Shown: positions 42,262-52,057 of the stretch, piece after piece
How the letters are laid out: each line of letters opens with the position of its first letter
Position numbering within the stretch: the stretch's first letter is position 1
NCBI RefSeq assembly: GCF_003966145.1
Contig: NZ_RXNR01000010.1
Location: 27,968-91,967, forward strand
Reading direction: 5' to 3'
Length of the DNA stretch: 64,000 bases
DNA from: Lysinibacillus telephonicus
GTDB taxonomy: Bacteria > Bacillota > Bacilli > Bacillales_A > Planococcaceae
Made by a program: the position numbers and the translations under genes
Notes under the pieces: model-generated
What the model was told of the DNA's origin: nothing
The model's input: only the letters and a program-made list of their open reading frames with translations
The model's database searches: none

Positions 42262-43998
42262 TCAGCGTACAGTAAATTGCTGTATGGATTCTTGTAGGGC
42301 AGATAATTCCAGCGATAAGTCTTTAGAGGACTCTGTTACAAGTTGAATCGCTTTTTGCTGTTCTTCCACTGATGCAGTAACCTCCTCAGCTGTCGCAGCA
42401 TTCTTTTCACTAATTACAGCGATGTTTTCAATTGCACGAGTCATAATATTTTTAGATTCATTTAATTGATTTACACTTGACGATACATCTTCAATTGTAA
42501 GTATAATATTTTTAACTGCAGCTTCAATGTAAGTAAATGAGTTTTCTGTTTCAGTTACTGATTTATTTTGATCTTGTACAATGGAGTACGTTTTAGACAT
42601 TTCCTTTGTTACTACATCTGTCTCACTAACAATACCGCGCAGCGTATTGCGTACCAACTCGGTTGCTTCACTTGTTTGGTCAGCTAATTTCCGTACTTCT
42701 TCAGCAACAACGGCAAAACCTTTTCCATTTTCCCCAGCACGAGCAGCCTCTATGGAAGCATTTAATGCGAGTAAGTTTGTTTGATTTGAAATTTCAGTTA
42801 TTGTACCTACAATTCCTTCAATTTCTTTTACTTTTAAAATTAAACTATCAATTACATTTTGCACCTTTGTAATTAACTCATATGATTCATGAGAACGTTC
42901 TTTTAAGATAATTAAATTTTTCAATCCTTGTTCATTCGAGCTTCTCATAATTTTCGATGATTCTAACATGGATTCATTTTTCTCATGGAGCATCTCTATT
43001 TGTTTTGCGAATTCAATTGAAGTTCGGTTTGTTTCCTCCGTGTCCGAAGCTTGTTGTGTTGCTCCATCTGCTACTTCAGTTACTGCTTTTACAATATCCT
43101 CTCCATGAACAATTGTTTCTTCTGCCACAGAGGAAAGATTAGCTGATGTCGTTTGAATTTCAACAATTGTAGACTCTACACCTGAAATTAAATTTTTTAG
43201 CTGCTGTACCATATTGTTAAAGCCATTGTTTAATGCTCCAATTTCATCTTTTCGATTTAACTCCTGCAGCTCAACTGTTAAATTTCCTTTCGCCACTTCT
43301 CTTACTCTCTTTGATAGCTTCATTAATGGACGTGCTAAATGGCGTGAGAACAGAATCGTAGCAAGCCCGCCTATAATAATTGATACACCGATTGTTATTA
43401 ATATAACTGTTAATAGTTGATTGGCTGCTGCATTAAAGTCTTGATTATATGTACCTGAAGCGATGATCCAGTTCCAATTTGGATCTAATTTTGAATATAT
43501 TAATTTTGGCGCAACAGTGTCTTGTCCTGGAAGCTCAAATTCATAATAGGTAAAACCCCCACCCTCAATTGCACGGTCCTTTACTTCGCGAATGAAAAAC
43601 TGACCTGAGCTGTCTTGGTCATTCCAAAGATTATCTCCTTCTCTCGTTGGATGTCCAAGCAATGTGCCATCATGTCCTAAAATATAAATATAGCCATTCT
43701 CTCCTAAATCACCTGGGTAGGCAATTTTGCGAGTCCCATCCGCCCTCATTTCTCCTATAAGAGTCGTTTTCACTTGTTCTTGCGCTTCTTCTAGTGTAAG
43801 AGTACCATTTTCAACTTTCTGATTTACTGACTCTATCAGCTGCAACGAAGACTCCACACTATTTTTAATAATCGTTTCCCCTAATTCATCCATACTATTT
43901 TTCGCCTGAAAATAACTAATGATTCCAATGGTTAAGCTAGGTACTAAAAATAGTAAAAACGAAAAAACTAGTAATTTCCCCTTAATTGATTGCTTCAT
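42262..43998 (-). CDS. Methyl-accepting chemotaxis protein with a Cache sensor domain
   Basis: 578-aa transmembrane receptor. Helix 1 (about 7-28), an extracellular single-Cache-type domain ([29 protein letters not shown]...[13 protein letters not shown]...[20 protein letters not shown]), helix 2 (about 192-215), a HAMP domain ([25 protein letters not shown]), then a long coiled coil whose tip has the receptor signature [41 protein letters not shown] for CheA/CheW contact. Ligand unknown; such Cache domains often bind small carboxylates or amino acids. GGGGTGGAG before the ATG. No other chemotaxis gene is in the window. Confidence 0.95.
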   Translation of the reverse strand: MKQSIKGKLLVFSFLLFLVPSLTIGIISYFQAKNSMDELGETIIKNSVESSLQLIESVNQKVENGTLTLEEAQEQVKTTLIGEMRADGTRKIAYPGDLGENGYIYILGHDGTLLGHPTREGDNLWNDQDSSGQFFIREVKDRAIEGGGFTYYEFELPGQDTVAPKLIYSKLDPNWNWIIASGTYNQDFNAAANQLLTVILITIGVSIIIGGLATILFSRHLARPLMKLSKRVREVAKGNLTVELQELNRKDEIGALNNGFNNMVQQLKNLISGVESTIVEIQTTSANLSSVAEETIVHGEDIVKAVTEVADGATQQASDTEETNRTSIEFAKQIEMLHEKNESMLESSKIMRSSNEQGLKNLIILKERSHESYELITKVQNVIDSLILKVKEIEGIVGTITEISNQTNLLALNASIEAARAGENGKGFAVVAEEVRKLADQTSEATELVRNTLRGIVSETDVVTKEMSKTYSIVQDQNKSVTETENSFTYIEAAVKNIILTIEDVSSSVNQLNESKNIMTRAIENIAVISEKNAATAEEVTASVEEQQKAIQLVTESSKDLSLELSALQESIQQFTVR

Positions 43999-44216
43999 TT
44001 CTCCACCCCTAAAAGACCAATTTATTTATATTATTTTCTACTAATATTATACATATTCCTCATTTTTAACAATGCTGTATTAGTAGATTTTTATACTAAA
44101 TTTCTGTTTGAAAACGTTTTTCTCAAAAAGTAACTTTTTAATAATTAATCTATGAAGGACAACTAGGTGAAAATTGTAGCATTTAACGACTTCTCCAAGG
44201 GTATTTTAAATATAAA

Positions 44217-44248
44217 AACACCCAGTAGTCCAACAACTACTGGGTGTT
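44217..44248 (-). terminator. Terminator of the YebC/YeeN gene
   Basis: A perfect 13-bp stem (44217-44229 with 44236-44248) and five T on the minus strand. Confidence 0.9.
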
Positions 44249-44270
44249 ATTTACAATTTCAATATAAGAT

Positions 44271-44990
44271 TTACTCTCCCAAATCCGCGTTATGATATAC
44301 ACGTTGAACGTCATCTAAATCTTCTAATGCATCAATCATTTTTTCGAACTTCGCTTTATCGTCACCAGATAATGCTACTTCTGTTTGTGGCAGCATTGTC
44401 AGTTCAGCAACTGTAAATTCCTCAATTCCTGCTGCTTTAAATGCTTCCTGAGCAGTATGGAATTGATCCGGCTCAGCATAAACAATCGTTACATCTTCTT
44501 CCTCAAATACATCTCTTGCATCAACATCTGCTTCTAATAAGATTTCTAAAATCTCATCAGCAGATTTCCCTTCAATACCAAACACTGCTGTTGAATCAAA
44601 CATGTATGTTACAGAACCACTTACACCCATGTTGCCGCCGTTTTTACCGAAAGCAGCACGAACGTCAGAGGCTGTACGATTTACGTTATTAGTAAGTGCA
44701 TCAACGATGACCATCGTGCCACCTACACCAAAGCCTTCATAGCGCAGCTCATCATAGTCTTCGCCGCCAGCACCTTTTGCTTTATCTATAGCTTTATCAA
44801 TAATATGTTTTGGAACATTGTATGTTTTAGCACGTTCTAAAACTGCTTTTAATGCTGCATTTGACTCTGGATCTGGTTCACCTTTTTTGGCAGCTACATA
44901 AATTTCAGTACCAAACTTAGCATAAATGCGACTAGTATTTTTATCTTTCTCTGCCTTTTTATCTTTAATGTTATTCCATTTACGACCCAT
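44271..44990 (-). CDS. YebC/PmpR family protein (YeeN type)
   Basis: 239-aa cytosolic protein nearly colinear with B. subtilis Yee[98 protein letters not shown]. YebC proteins act as transcriptional regulators in some species, and recent work links the family to relieving ribosome stalling at proline stretches. Not the neighbour of ruvC here, as expected for the YeeN subgroup. Start ATG 44990 with GAGAGTGA, three codons inside the longest frame. Confidence 0.93.
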   Translation of the reverse strand: MGRKWNNIKDKKAEKDKNTSRIYAKFGTEIYVAAKKGEPDPESNAALKAVLERAKTYNVPKHIIDKAIDKAKGAGGEDYDELRYEGFGVGGTMVIVDALTNNVNRTASDVRAAFGKNGGNMGVSGSVTYMFDSTAVFGIEGKSADEILEILLEADVDARDVFEEEDVTIVYAEPDQFHTAQEAFKAAGIEEFTVAELTMLPQTEVALSGDDKAKFEKMIDALEDLDDVQRVYHNADLGE

Positions 44991-45166
44991 TGGATTCACT
45001 CTCTTTCAATTTTTTAATATATTAATTGAGGCATCGTATTAACTTAGTTAAATAAAGTAAATGAGACTGTAATATTATACACCAATATGAACAGAAAGAA
45101 AAAGGTCGGATATTCCTTATCCTATTTTTGGAATTACCTAAAAATGGATTGTATTTAAACGTAACG

Positions 45167-45625
45167 CTACATTGCTTCTATAATTTTCTTCAGCAAAGCT
45201 TCGCATCCTTCTGAAACTAAATCATAGGTTTCTTGGAAATCCCCAGTATAATATGGATCTGGAATATCTTTTTTGTGGGATGTTAAATCTAATAGGCGAA
45301 AAATTTTTGGATGTTCAGGCTGACCAAGCATTTCTCGAATATTATTTACATTGCTGCTATCCATCCCCACGATGTAATCAAAGGCTTCAAAATCATCATT
45401 CTTTAGTTGGCGGCTCTTCATGCCACTTGTTGAAATACCGTATTCCTTTAACTTTAACTGTGTTTTTCTATGTGGAGGTTCTCCAACATGCCAGGAGCTT
45501 GTCCCTGCTGAATCAACTTTGATTGCATCAGCAAGCCCTCTTTTCTCGATTAAGTCCCGCATAACTGCTTCTGCCATCGGAGAACGACAAATATTCCCTA
45601 AGCAAACAAAAAGCACACGAATCAT
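45167..45625 (-). CDS. Low-molecular-weight protein-tyrosine phosphatase (YfkJ-like)
   Basis: 152-aa cytosolic phosphatase. P-loop VCLGNICRSP (Cys8, Arg14) at the N-terminus, DSAGTSSWHVGEPPHRKT, MDSSNVNNI, and the general acid Asp in KDIPDPYYTGDFQETYDL. These match class I LMW-PTPs such as B. subtilis YfkJ. Targets phosphotyrosine (or phosphoarginine in YwlE; the residue after the P-loop Gly would decide). GGAGG 8-10 bases before the ATG. It follows the PlsC-like gene, separated by about 50 bases with a hairpin. Confidence 0.93.
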   Translation of the reverse strand: MIRVLFVCLGNICRSPMAEAVMRDLIEKRGLADAIKVDSAGTSSWHVGEPPHRKTQLKLKEYGISTSGMKSRQLKNDDFEAFDYIVGMDSSNVNNIREMLGQPEHPKIFRLLDLTSHKKDIPDPYYTGDFQETYDLVSEGCEALLKKIIEAM

Positions 45626-45644
45626 ATATTAATCCTCCAGAATT

Positions 45645-45674
45645 AAAGCACTCTCCATAATCGGAAAGTGCTTT
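45645..45674 (-). terminator. Intercistronic hairpin between the acyltransferase and phosphatase genes
   Basis: In minus-strand RNA a 12-bp stem with one G-U pair (45663-45674 with 45645-45656). It is followed by AATTCTGGAGG, which is the ribosome binding site of the phosphatase gene rather than a T-run. More likely a partial terminator or processing site. Confidence 0.45.
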
Positions 45675-45677
45675 ACA

Positions 45678-46277
45678 TTATTTTGTAATTTTTAATTTCA
45701 ACTCTTCTGTTAAACGTGATAGCTCTTGTTCTAGATAATCAGTAGACTCATCACGTGCTTCTTTACCACCAGCAACCGTAAAAGGTTTGCCATAAATTAA
45801 ATAGCCCTTTTGACGCTTAAATACCTCTCCTAAATTTCGAGGCCCAACATATGCTGCTGGAACTATTTGTGCTTTTGAAAGCTGTGCAATTGTGATGGCA
45901 CCTTGTTTTAACTCTACATTTTCCGTTGAACGAGTACCACTAGGAAAAATACCAACCACTTTCCCCTCTTTAATCAATTGACGTGGTATTTTTATTACAC
46001 TCGGACCTGGATTATCACGGTCAACAGGGAAAGCATTTAACCTTTTAATCAATGGACCCAACACTGTTATATCAAATAATTGCTTCTTAGCCATAAAATG
46101 AATTTGCCGCGGCATTAACGATACACCTAAATTAAAAATATCGACATAGCCATTATGTGTACAAGCAATAATATAGCCGCCTTCTTTAGGCAAATTTTGT
46201 TTTCCATAAACCTTTGCTTTTGCACCGTTCAACCATAAAAGAATACCGATCAGTCTTGCTCCAAAATTATATAACAC
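45678..46277 (-). CDS. PlsC-like 1-acyl-glycerol-3-phosphate acyltransferase
   Basis: 199-aa membrane-associated acyltransferase. Motif I is CTHNGYVDIFNLG (HxxxxD in the form HNGYVD), motif II is LNAFPVDRDNPG, motif III is VGIFPSGTRSTEN and motif IV is IVPAAYVGP. It would acylate lysophosphatidic acid in phospholipid synthesis. The start is GTG, 7 bases after TAGGAATG. Paralogous forms of unclear specificity exist in bacilli, so the precise substrate is unproven. Probably co-transcribed with the phosphatase gene downstream. Confidence 0.88.
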   Translation of the reverse strand: MLYNFGARLIGILLWLNGAKAKVYGKQNLPKEGGYIIACTHNGYVDIFNLGVSLMPRQIHFMAKKQLFDITVLGPLIKRLNAFPVDRDNPGPSVIKIPRQLIKEGKVVGIFPSGTRSTENVELKQGAITIAQLSKAQIVPAAYVGPRNLGEVFKRQKGYLIYGKPFTVAGGKEARDESTDYLEQELSRLTEELKLKITK

Positions 46278-46374
46278 TGCTACATTCCTACCTTTTATTT
46301 TACTATTAATACGTCATTTTTCATCTTTTTTAGTCGATATGTTTATTCTATTTCAAAATGCTTAGCCCATCAAT

Positions 46375-47214
46375 TTAATTAGAAAGCTTGCCAACTAAAA
46401 TTTCAAGATCAATGGTAATGTCATTCAGAGAAACTTCCTTTTGCAAATGCCATCCTAATGGAGTCATTTCAAGAAGCTTTGGAACTAGATGCGGCTCCAG
46501 CTCCATTGTGTACGTTATCCGCTCTTGCTCAACATTTGCAAAATGCTCTTTAAATCTTTCAACCGTTTGCTCATTTGAATAATTTTCCTTTTCAGAGCTT
46601 GCAAAGGCTTCTTTTCTTAATTCTTTTAAGTAGCCGGATTGGGGCACAACCTTAATTACTTTCCCATTCGGCTTTAATAATCGGCTAAATTCATCATAAT
46701 TAGCTGGAGATAATATGTTTAGTATAATATCAAATGATTGTTCTTGATAAGGGCTGTTTGCTAAATCTCCTACACACCATATTTTATCTTCATAATATTT
46801 TGCTGCAGCTTGTATTCCTTCTTTTGATATATCAATACCCACAGCAAGTATTTGACGATTTAATAAGCTGCATATTTTTTCTAAATGTGAGCCCTCTCCG
46901 CAGCCAGTATCTAGTATTGCATCAGCTTGTTTCCCAATAAGGTTTGCGATTGCTTTTTGTATTGGTTCATATAATCCACTTGTTATAATTTCCTGACGCG
47001 ATTGAAATAAACTTTTACTATACATTGAAGGTGAAGGCTTAATCATAAAATTCACATAGCCTTGTTTCGCAATATCAAACGAATGTTTTTTGGCACAAAC
47101 AATGTGGCCATCATCTCCGACATTCATGCTGCTTTTACAGATTGGACAGGAGAAAAGTGATTGTTGCTCTTTCATATATAAAATGCTTGCAGTTCTTTTT
47201 GAAACTTTCCCCAC
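46375..47214 (-). CDS. 23S rRNA (guanine-N1)-methyltransferase RlmA
   Basis: 279 aa. N-terminal zinc finger FSCPICKSSMNVGDDGHIVCAKKHSFDIAKQGYVNFM (CxxC...C...H), then the SAM domain ADAILDTGCGEGSHLEKI, ILAVGIDISKEGIQAAAKY, CVGDLANSPYQEQSFDIILNILSP. This is the RlmA/YxjB family, methylating G745 or G748 of 23S rRNA; the version (RlmA-I or RlmA-II, the latter linked with tylosin resistance) is not clear. GTG start with AAGGAG 8 bases upstream. Downstream of the MFS gene on the same strand, 61 bases apart. Confidence 0.9.
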   Translation of the reverse strand: MGKVSKRTASILYMKEQQSLFSCPICKSSMNVGDDGHIVCAKKHSFDIAKQGYVNFMIKPSPSMYSKSLFQSRQEIITSGLYEPIQKAIANLIGKQADAILDTGCGEGSHLEKICSLLNRQILAVGIDISKEGIQAAAKYYEDKIWCVGDLANSPYQEQSFDIILNILSPANYDEFSRLLKPNGKVIKVVPQSGYLKELRKEAFASSEKENYSNEQTVERFKEHFANVEQERITYTMELEPHLVPKLLEMTPLGWHLQKEVSLNDITIDLEILVGKLSN

Positions 47215-47275
47215 GAAGAATACTCCTTTTTATTTTCTGTTAGTATCATATCATTCATTAACAAATAATGAAAAA

Positions 47276-48532
47276 CTAAACAAATTCTTTAGATGGTTGT
47301 TTTTTAATTAAAATGACAAATAGACTTGCTATTAAACAAAATCCGCCAGCTAATAAAAAAGCCCACATGTAAGAATTAAAAACTTTATAAATAATACCCC
47401 CTGAAAACGCAGCTACCCCTGCTCCAACCTGGTGGGCTGCAGTTATCCAACCATACATCATAGCACTTTTTTCAATACCAAATTTTTGTCTTGTCAATCC
47501 AATTGTTGGCGGTACTGTAGCAATCCAATCTAGACCGTAAAATATTGAGAAGATGACAAGCCGAGTATAGGAGCCTTGCGCCAATGCAAATGGCAAAAAT
47601 AATAGAGATACACCTCTTAAGGAATAATACCAAAATAACAGCCAACGATTATCAAAACGATCTGATAACCAACCCGAAATCGTTGTCCCAATTAAGTCAA
47701 ATACGCCCATAAAAGATAACATAGATGCTGCGGTTACTAACGGTATTCCAAAGCTTATACAATATGAAATAAAATGTGTTCCTATTAGACCGCTCGTCGA
47801 TAATCCACAAATAAAAAAACTTCCTGCAAGCAGCCAAAACTCCTTCACCTTTAGTCCTTCAAATAAAGAGGCAATTGCCATTTTAAAAGGGTTTTGTTGC
47901 TTAACTATCTTTGGTTCTTCTACAGCAATCTCTTCTTGGCCATATGGCATAATGCCGATATCTTTTGGCCAACTTTTCATAAACATTGCAATAAGTATAA
48001 GCATGGCAATACTCAAAACAAAAATTAATGCAATTGCCGTACGCCAAGAATAATTTTCGACAAAGCTTGCTAGTACAGGAAGTAGAATTAATTGTCCAGT
48101 TGCTGTTGCCGCTGTTAAAATACCAACAGCCAACCCTCTTCTTTTAACAAACCACCGATTTGCAACTTGTGTACTTAATACAGTTAAAAACAAACCAGAA
48201 CCAACACCAAGCATGACACCCCAAATTAAAATCAGCTGCCATTCACTTTTCATAATAAAGGTAAACCCAAGTCCAATTGATAAGATGGACATTGAATAAA
48301 GCATCATTCTTTTCAAACCAAATACATCAACAAATGCCGCCATAAACGGCCCCGAAAACCCATATAAAAATAAACATAAAGCGAAAGAGAAAGAAATCGT
48401 TGGGCGATCCCAACCAAACTCTGTTTCAAAAGGATCAATAAAAATTCCCGAGGAAGAACGAATAATCCCTGCAACGATAATAGTAATAAAAGTAATTGAT
48501 AAAATTACCCAGCTAAAATGTATTTTTCTCAT
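47276..48532 (-). CDS. MFS transporter, monocarboxylate/oxalate-formate (OFA) type
   Basis: 418-aa, 12-helix major facilitator. RSSSGIFIDPFETEFGWDRPTISFSFALCLFLYGFSGPFMAAFVDVFGLKRMML and VANRWFVKRRGLAVGILTAATATGQLILLPVLASFVENYSWRTA are typical of the monocarboxylate-porter-like MFS (CynX/OFA branch). SWPKDIGIMPYG marks the central loop and SDRFDNRW the second-half MFS loop. Substrate unknown; small organic anions are likely. AAGGTGG before the ATG. Confidence 0.85.
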   Translation of the reverse strand: MRKIHFSWVILSITFITIIVAGIIRSSSGIFIDPFETEFGWDRPTISFSFALCLFLYGFSGPFMAAFVDVFGLKRMMLYSMSILSIGLGFTFIMKSEWQLILIWGVMLGVGSGLFLTVLSTQVANRWFVKRRGLAVGILTAATATGQLILLPVLASFVENYSWRTAIALIFVLSIAMLILIAMFMKSWPKDIGIMPYGQEEIAVEEPKIVKQQNPFKMAIASLFEGLKVKEFWLLAGSFFICGLSTSGLIGTHFISYCISFGIPLVTAASMLSFMGVFDLIGTTISGWLSDRFDNRWLLFWYYSLRGVSLLFLPFALAQGSYTRLVIFSIFYGLDWIATVPPTIGLTRQKFGIEKSAMMYGWITAAHQVGAGVAAFSGGIIYKVFNSYMWAFLLAGGFCLIASLFVILIKKQPSKEFV

Positions 48533-48771
48533 TTATCCACCTTAAAATTTGTTTTTCTCTATTGTACATGAACTATATTTATTAATTCATTGAAATTTCA
48601 GAAGAAAGGCACATAGCTTAAAGATTCCCTGCATCAGTTTAAACACTTGCATCCATGACCCGTTTTTTGTAAGCACAATTAATTATCAATAGGAGGGTAG
48701 CACTCGACTTAAAAAGTTGGGTGTTGGAGCTAAACAATTTTCAACAAATTTATCCTTATTAATAATAAAAA
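48533..48771. other. Gene-free stretch within about 370 bases between the MFS and NERD genes
   Basis: It contains AGGAGGG at 48691-48697 with no start codon after it, and immediately downstream a 10-bp hairpin (48701-48710 with 48714-48723), complete in plus-strand RNA with two G-U pairs. No reading frame. Probably decayed sequence. Confidence 0.35.
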
Positions 48772-48792
48772 ACCGAGTCTATAAGGCCCGGT
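48772..48792 (-). terminator. Probable terminator of the NERD gene
   Basis: A short GC-rich hairpin (ACCG at 48772 with CGGT ending 48792) and six T on the minus strand, about 110 bases after the stop. Confidence 0.5.
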
Positions 48793-48902
48793 ATAATTAG
48801 GAAGAAAGATTTTAAGTTTTTATAGTAAACAAAAATTATGCCTTTAGATGTAAATCCAACAGTCTCAATCTCCTGCACGAAATTAAACTAGTTATACTTT
48901 AT

Positions 48903-49565
48903 TTAATTAGCAGTTATATTGTTAATAGAAGGCTGCTTTTTATTTTCTTTAAAACTCACGTATTTTTCTAATGCATTATAAATTTTATTAATTTCTTCCG
49001 TTGTTATTTTTTTATCCAAATCATTTTTCCAATAATTTTTTAATTCTTTTACTTTAACAACATCAACATTTTGTGAATGGATTTCGATCTTATTAAAGGA
49101 ACAGTTGTCGTTAAAAACAATTAAGGACTGGAAATGACCCCTTGCTAAGTTTGGAAGTACTTCCTTTAAATCCAAAATTGCAAGTTTAGTATCAATAATT
49201 GGATTATTAAACTTAATTAATTTATCTTTATGTAAAGCTTGTGCCCATAAGGAATCTTGTTCCCTTCCAAAAATCCAGCCTCCAAGATTCTTTATATCTG
49301 TTACGAATATACCGGCTTCGTGGAGTATTACCATATCAACATTTCTGTTATTAGGGAGAACTAAGTTAAATAAAATCTTATAATTGTCACTTTCTTTTGG
49401 CAAAGCCCGGACAATTTTATATAAGGATTTTATTTTTTTATCCGTCCACAGATCAATAAACGTATACCCTGTCGTTTTGCTAAACGGGCTATTCTCATAC
49501 ATATATAATGCAAACAAAAATAAGATTCCAATAATAATTGCAATAAATAAAATTGAAATTGCCAT
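48903..49565 (-). CDS. NERD-domain membrane protein
   Basis: 220 aa. One N-terminal helix (about residues 3-22) and then a nuclease-related domain: LYKIVRALPKESDNYKILFNLVLPNNRNVDMVILHEAGIFVTDIKNLGGWIFG...LWAQ, the NERD pattern D-x-V-I-x-x-x-G-I-F-V-x-x-x-K-N-x-x-G with the Asp and Lys of the endonuclease-like core. The usual Glu of the E-x-K triad is Asp-Ile-Lys here. Function of NERD proteins is not established. GAGGG 8 bases before ATG 49565 fixes the start, five codons inside the open frame. Divergent from the GH3 gene. Confidence 0.78.
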   Translation of the reverse strand: MAISILFIAIIIGILFLFALYMYENSPFSKTTGYTFIDLWTDKKIKSLYKIVRALPKESDNYKILFNLVLPNNRNVDMVILHEAGIFVTDIKNLGGWIFGREQDSLWAQALHKDKLIKFNNPIIDTKLAILDLKEVLPNLARGHFQSLIVFNDNCSFNKIEIHSQNVDVVKVKELKNYWKNDLDKKITTEEINKIYNALEKYVSFKENKKQPSINNITAN

Positions 49566-49800
49566 CTGTCTCACCCTCATTCATTTTCCATTATTTTTAA
49601 TTGTAGCAAAACTATTCAATATTAGACATATTATTTTGGTCTCTACCTATTTTAAGAAGGTATTCAGTCGAATAAAAACGAATGATTGATATATAGGTCA
49701 TTTCCTGGGAAATCACCTTGATTCAACGCTGATTATGTTCTTTACAAACTGTTAATTAGCTAATAAGAATACAGTTTATTTACAATTGAGGTGTATTTAA

Positions 49801-51471
49801 ATGAATAAGAAAATGTTTTTTGTCCTTCTTACTATCGTTATCATTTTAGGCTGTTCTATGTTTTTATATAAAAATGCTGAAAAGAGTGATTCACAAATAG
49901 CTAATGAGTCTGAAACTAAAGTTGAGGACTATTCACCTGTCCTTCTTGAAGATATCTTTACTCAATCGAAACAGGGAAAAATCCTGAACGCACCATTTAT
50001 CGCAGGAAAAACGAATTTAGAGGAAGTAATTGAATTGTGGGGTAATCCAAATGTGATTGACAATACTTCAGTTGGGGATTATTCAGATTATATTTCATAC
50101 GAAGCAACAATCGGTTCGGTCAATTCAGTTGTAGTTGATGTTCGTTCTTATAAATCTGATTTAAATACAATTCGTTTAAAGGATATCGAAGCTTTTGCCG
50201 GCAAGCCGGATAAAATAACATATTACCAAGATAAAAATAATGATCAAATCATACTAATTTACAATGTTAGTTCAACATACCAATTAAAATGGATATTGCC
50301 GCGTCCAACAGAAAGTGAACCAAATCCAAAAGTACATCATATTTCTGTTTTATCCCAAAATAATTTAATGATACAACAAATACAAAATAAAATTTCAAAG
50401 ATGACTTTAGAAGAAAAAATAGGTCAAATGATTTTTACAGGCATCTCAGGAAAGACCCTCAATGAAAATGATTTGTCGTTAATTAATGAATATAAAGTTG
50501 GAGGCATTATTTTTTTTAAAGGGAATTTAGTATCAACAAATCAAACACTTAATTTACTAAATGAAATTAAATCAGTTAATGAAAAAAATGATTTCCCTTT
50601 ATTTTTAGGCATTGATGAAGAAGGTGGGCGCATTTCAAGACTGCCTAAAGAATTGATTGGCATCCCTTCAAGTAAAAAAATAAGTGAGTCGAATGACGTA
50701 TTTTTTGCCCATGATATTGGCAAAATACTTGGAAAAGAATTATCTGCTTTTGGTTTTAATTTAAACTTTGCACCAGTATTAGATGTAAATAGTAATCCGA
50801 AAAATCCTGTAATTGGTGATCGGTCATTTGGAGACAACCCTGATATAGTTAGTTCCTTTGGTATAGAGGTTATGAAAGGATTGCAGTCACAGAATATTAT
50901 TTCTGTTGTAAAACATTTCCCTGGACACGGAGATACTGCCGTAGATTCACATTTAGACTTGCCTGTAGTAAATAAATCATTAGACCAACTTAAGAAACTT
51001 GAGCTTATTCCTTTTAAAAAGGCTTTTGCCGAAGGAACCGATGTTGTAATGGTTGCCCATATTCTTCTTCCAAAAATTGATTCAACATTCCCATCATCTA
51101 TGTCTAAAGAGATAATTACGGGAATTTTAAGAGAACAACTTAATTTTGATGGAGTAGTCATTACAGATGATTTAACAATGAAGGCAATTACAAATAACTA
51201 TGATATTACAGCAGCTGCTGTTAACTCTGTAAAAGCGGGCAGTGATATTATCTTAATCGCTCACGATTATCATAATGTCATTTCTAGTTTTCAAGCATTA
51301 AAAAAAGCTGTAGAAAGCGGAGAAATATCAGAAGAAAGAATTGATGAAAGTGTAACACGAATTCTTCAATTAAAAGAAAAATATAAAATCGATAACTCAA
51401 AAGTAAATAAAATTAATATTGAGGAATTAAATCGTACCATTAATAAAGTTCTTAACAAATATAATTCATAA
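49801..51471 (+). CDS. Lipoprotein with a DUF4309-like domain fused to a GH3 beta-N-acetylhexosaminidase
   Basis: 556 aa. Signal peptide with lipobox ILGC (Cys18). Residues about 48-183 resemble DUF4309 (YjgB-type): DIFTQSKQGKILNAPFIAGKTNLEEVIELWGNPN, VDVRSYKSDLNTIRLKDIEAFAGKPD. Residues about 200-525 are glycoside hydrolase family 3: MTLEEKIGQMIFTG, FLGIDEEGGRISRLP, KHFPGHGDTAVDSHLDLP (catalytic-base His384) and GVVITDDLTMKA (nucleophile Asp456). NagZ-type enzymes release GlcNAc from muropeptides, so this is likely a surface wall-recycling enzyme. The SLH or amidase partners seen elsewhere are absent. GAGGTG before the ATG; followed by a small gene. Confidence 0.88.
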   Translation: MNKKMFFVLLTIVIILGCSMFLYKNAEKSDSQIANESETKVEDYSPVLLEDIFTQSKQGKILNAPFIAGKTNLEEVIELWGNPNVIDNTSVGDYSDYISYEATIGSVNSVVVDVRSYKSDLNTIRLKDIEAFAGKPDKITYYQDKNNDQIILIYNVSSTYQLKWILPRPTESEPNPKVHHISVLSQNNLMIQQIQNKISKMTLEEKIGQMIFTGISGKTLNENDLSLINEYKVGGIIFFKGNLVSTNQTLNLLNEIKSVNEKNDFPLFLGIDEEGGRISRLPKELIGIPSSKKISESNDVFFAHDIGKILGKELSAFGFNLNFAPVLDVNSNPKNPVIGDRSFGDNPDIVSSFGIEVMKGLQSQNIISVVKHFPGHGDTAVDSHLDLPVVNKSLDQLKKLELIPFKKAFAEGTDVVMVAHILLPKIDSTFPSSMSKEIITGILREQLNFDGVVITDDLTMKAITNNYDITAAAVNSVKAGSDIILIAHDYHNVISSFQALKKAVESGEISEERIDESVTRILQLKEKYKIDNSKVNKINIEELNRTINKVLNKYNS

Positions 51472-51537
51472 AAATAGATATAATGTAAATAATAACGATA
51501 GTCTTTCACACACCTATAGAAGACGGAGGTTTTTACT

Positions 51538-51987
51538 GTGGATATCATTGAAGAAAAAGCAATTCCTGCATTTCTTGAATCGAATGAGCTGATTTATGAA
51601 CTAGAAAGCCTTGATGTTTATAACAATATCATCTTTCCTGTTCAAGCAAAGGAATACGATATCGATCCACAAGTAGAGGTACCGTATGACATAACAAAAG
51701 AAAAGAATGCACAAAAAAGTGTAGATGAAGGACATTCTCCTTGGAGATTAGATCCTCTTATGACAACTCAAGTATTTGTTAGTTTGCAGGTTTCGCCTGG
51801 TGGTATAGAAGGAGACTATCCTATCGAGATTGGCAATTTAAAATTACTGTATAGTACAGATGAAATTGCTGTCGTAGAAGTGAATGATGAGGATACACCA
51901 ATCAACATTGTCTATTTGAAACGTTTAATCAGACAGGATCCAACAGGGATTTGGACAGTAATTGGTTACGATCAATTAGATAAATAG
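51538..51987 (+). CDS. Uncharacterised soluble protein downstream of the GH3 gene
   Basis: 149 aa, acidic, no signal peptide or membrane helix. A central motif KSVDEGHSPWRLDPLMTTQVFVSLQVSPGGIEGDYPI and the C-terminal IVYLKRLIRQDPTGIWTVIGYD, the latter like a lipoprotein-type or beta-sandwich ending. I do not recognise the family. GTG start with GACGGAGG 6-8 bases upstream. It is 66 bases after the GH3 gene and before a strong terminator, so probably in the same transcript. The shared neighbourhood suggests but does not prove a link with the cell wall. Confidence 0.72.
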   Translation: MDIIEEKAIPAFLESNELIYELESLDVYNNIIFPVQAKEYDIDPQVEVPYDITKEKNAQKSVDEGHSPWRLDPLMTTQVFVSLQVSPGGIEGDYPIEIGNLKLLYSTDEIAVVEVNDEDTPINIVYLKRLIRQDPTGIWTVIGYDQLDK

Positions 51988-51999
51988 CCTATTATTAAA

Positions 52000-52042
52000 A
52001 TTTTAAAAGGAGAACTCCACTACGAAATTCTCCTTTTAAAAT
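52000..52042. terminator. Terminator between converging transcripts
   Basis: A perfect 15-bp stem (52000-52014 with 52028-52042) with an A/T-rich base that gives T-runs on both strands. It ends the GH3 unit and the opuA operon. Confidence 0.85.
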
Positions 52043-52057
52043 ACTAATTAACACAAG

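Noticed and set aside
48701..48723. Hairpin with G-U pairs after an AGGAGGG box
   Set aside because: No start codon follows the box and no gene is served; likely decayed sequence.
50541..51161. 206-aa minus-strand frame inside the GH3 gene
   Set aside because: Long but antisense to the conserved GH3 motifs; Ser/Pro/Lys-rich as expected for a shadow; no ribosome binding site.
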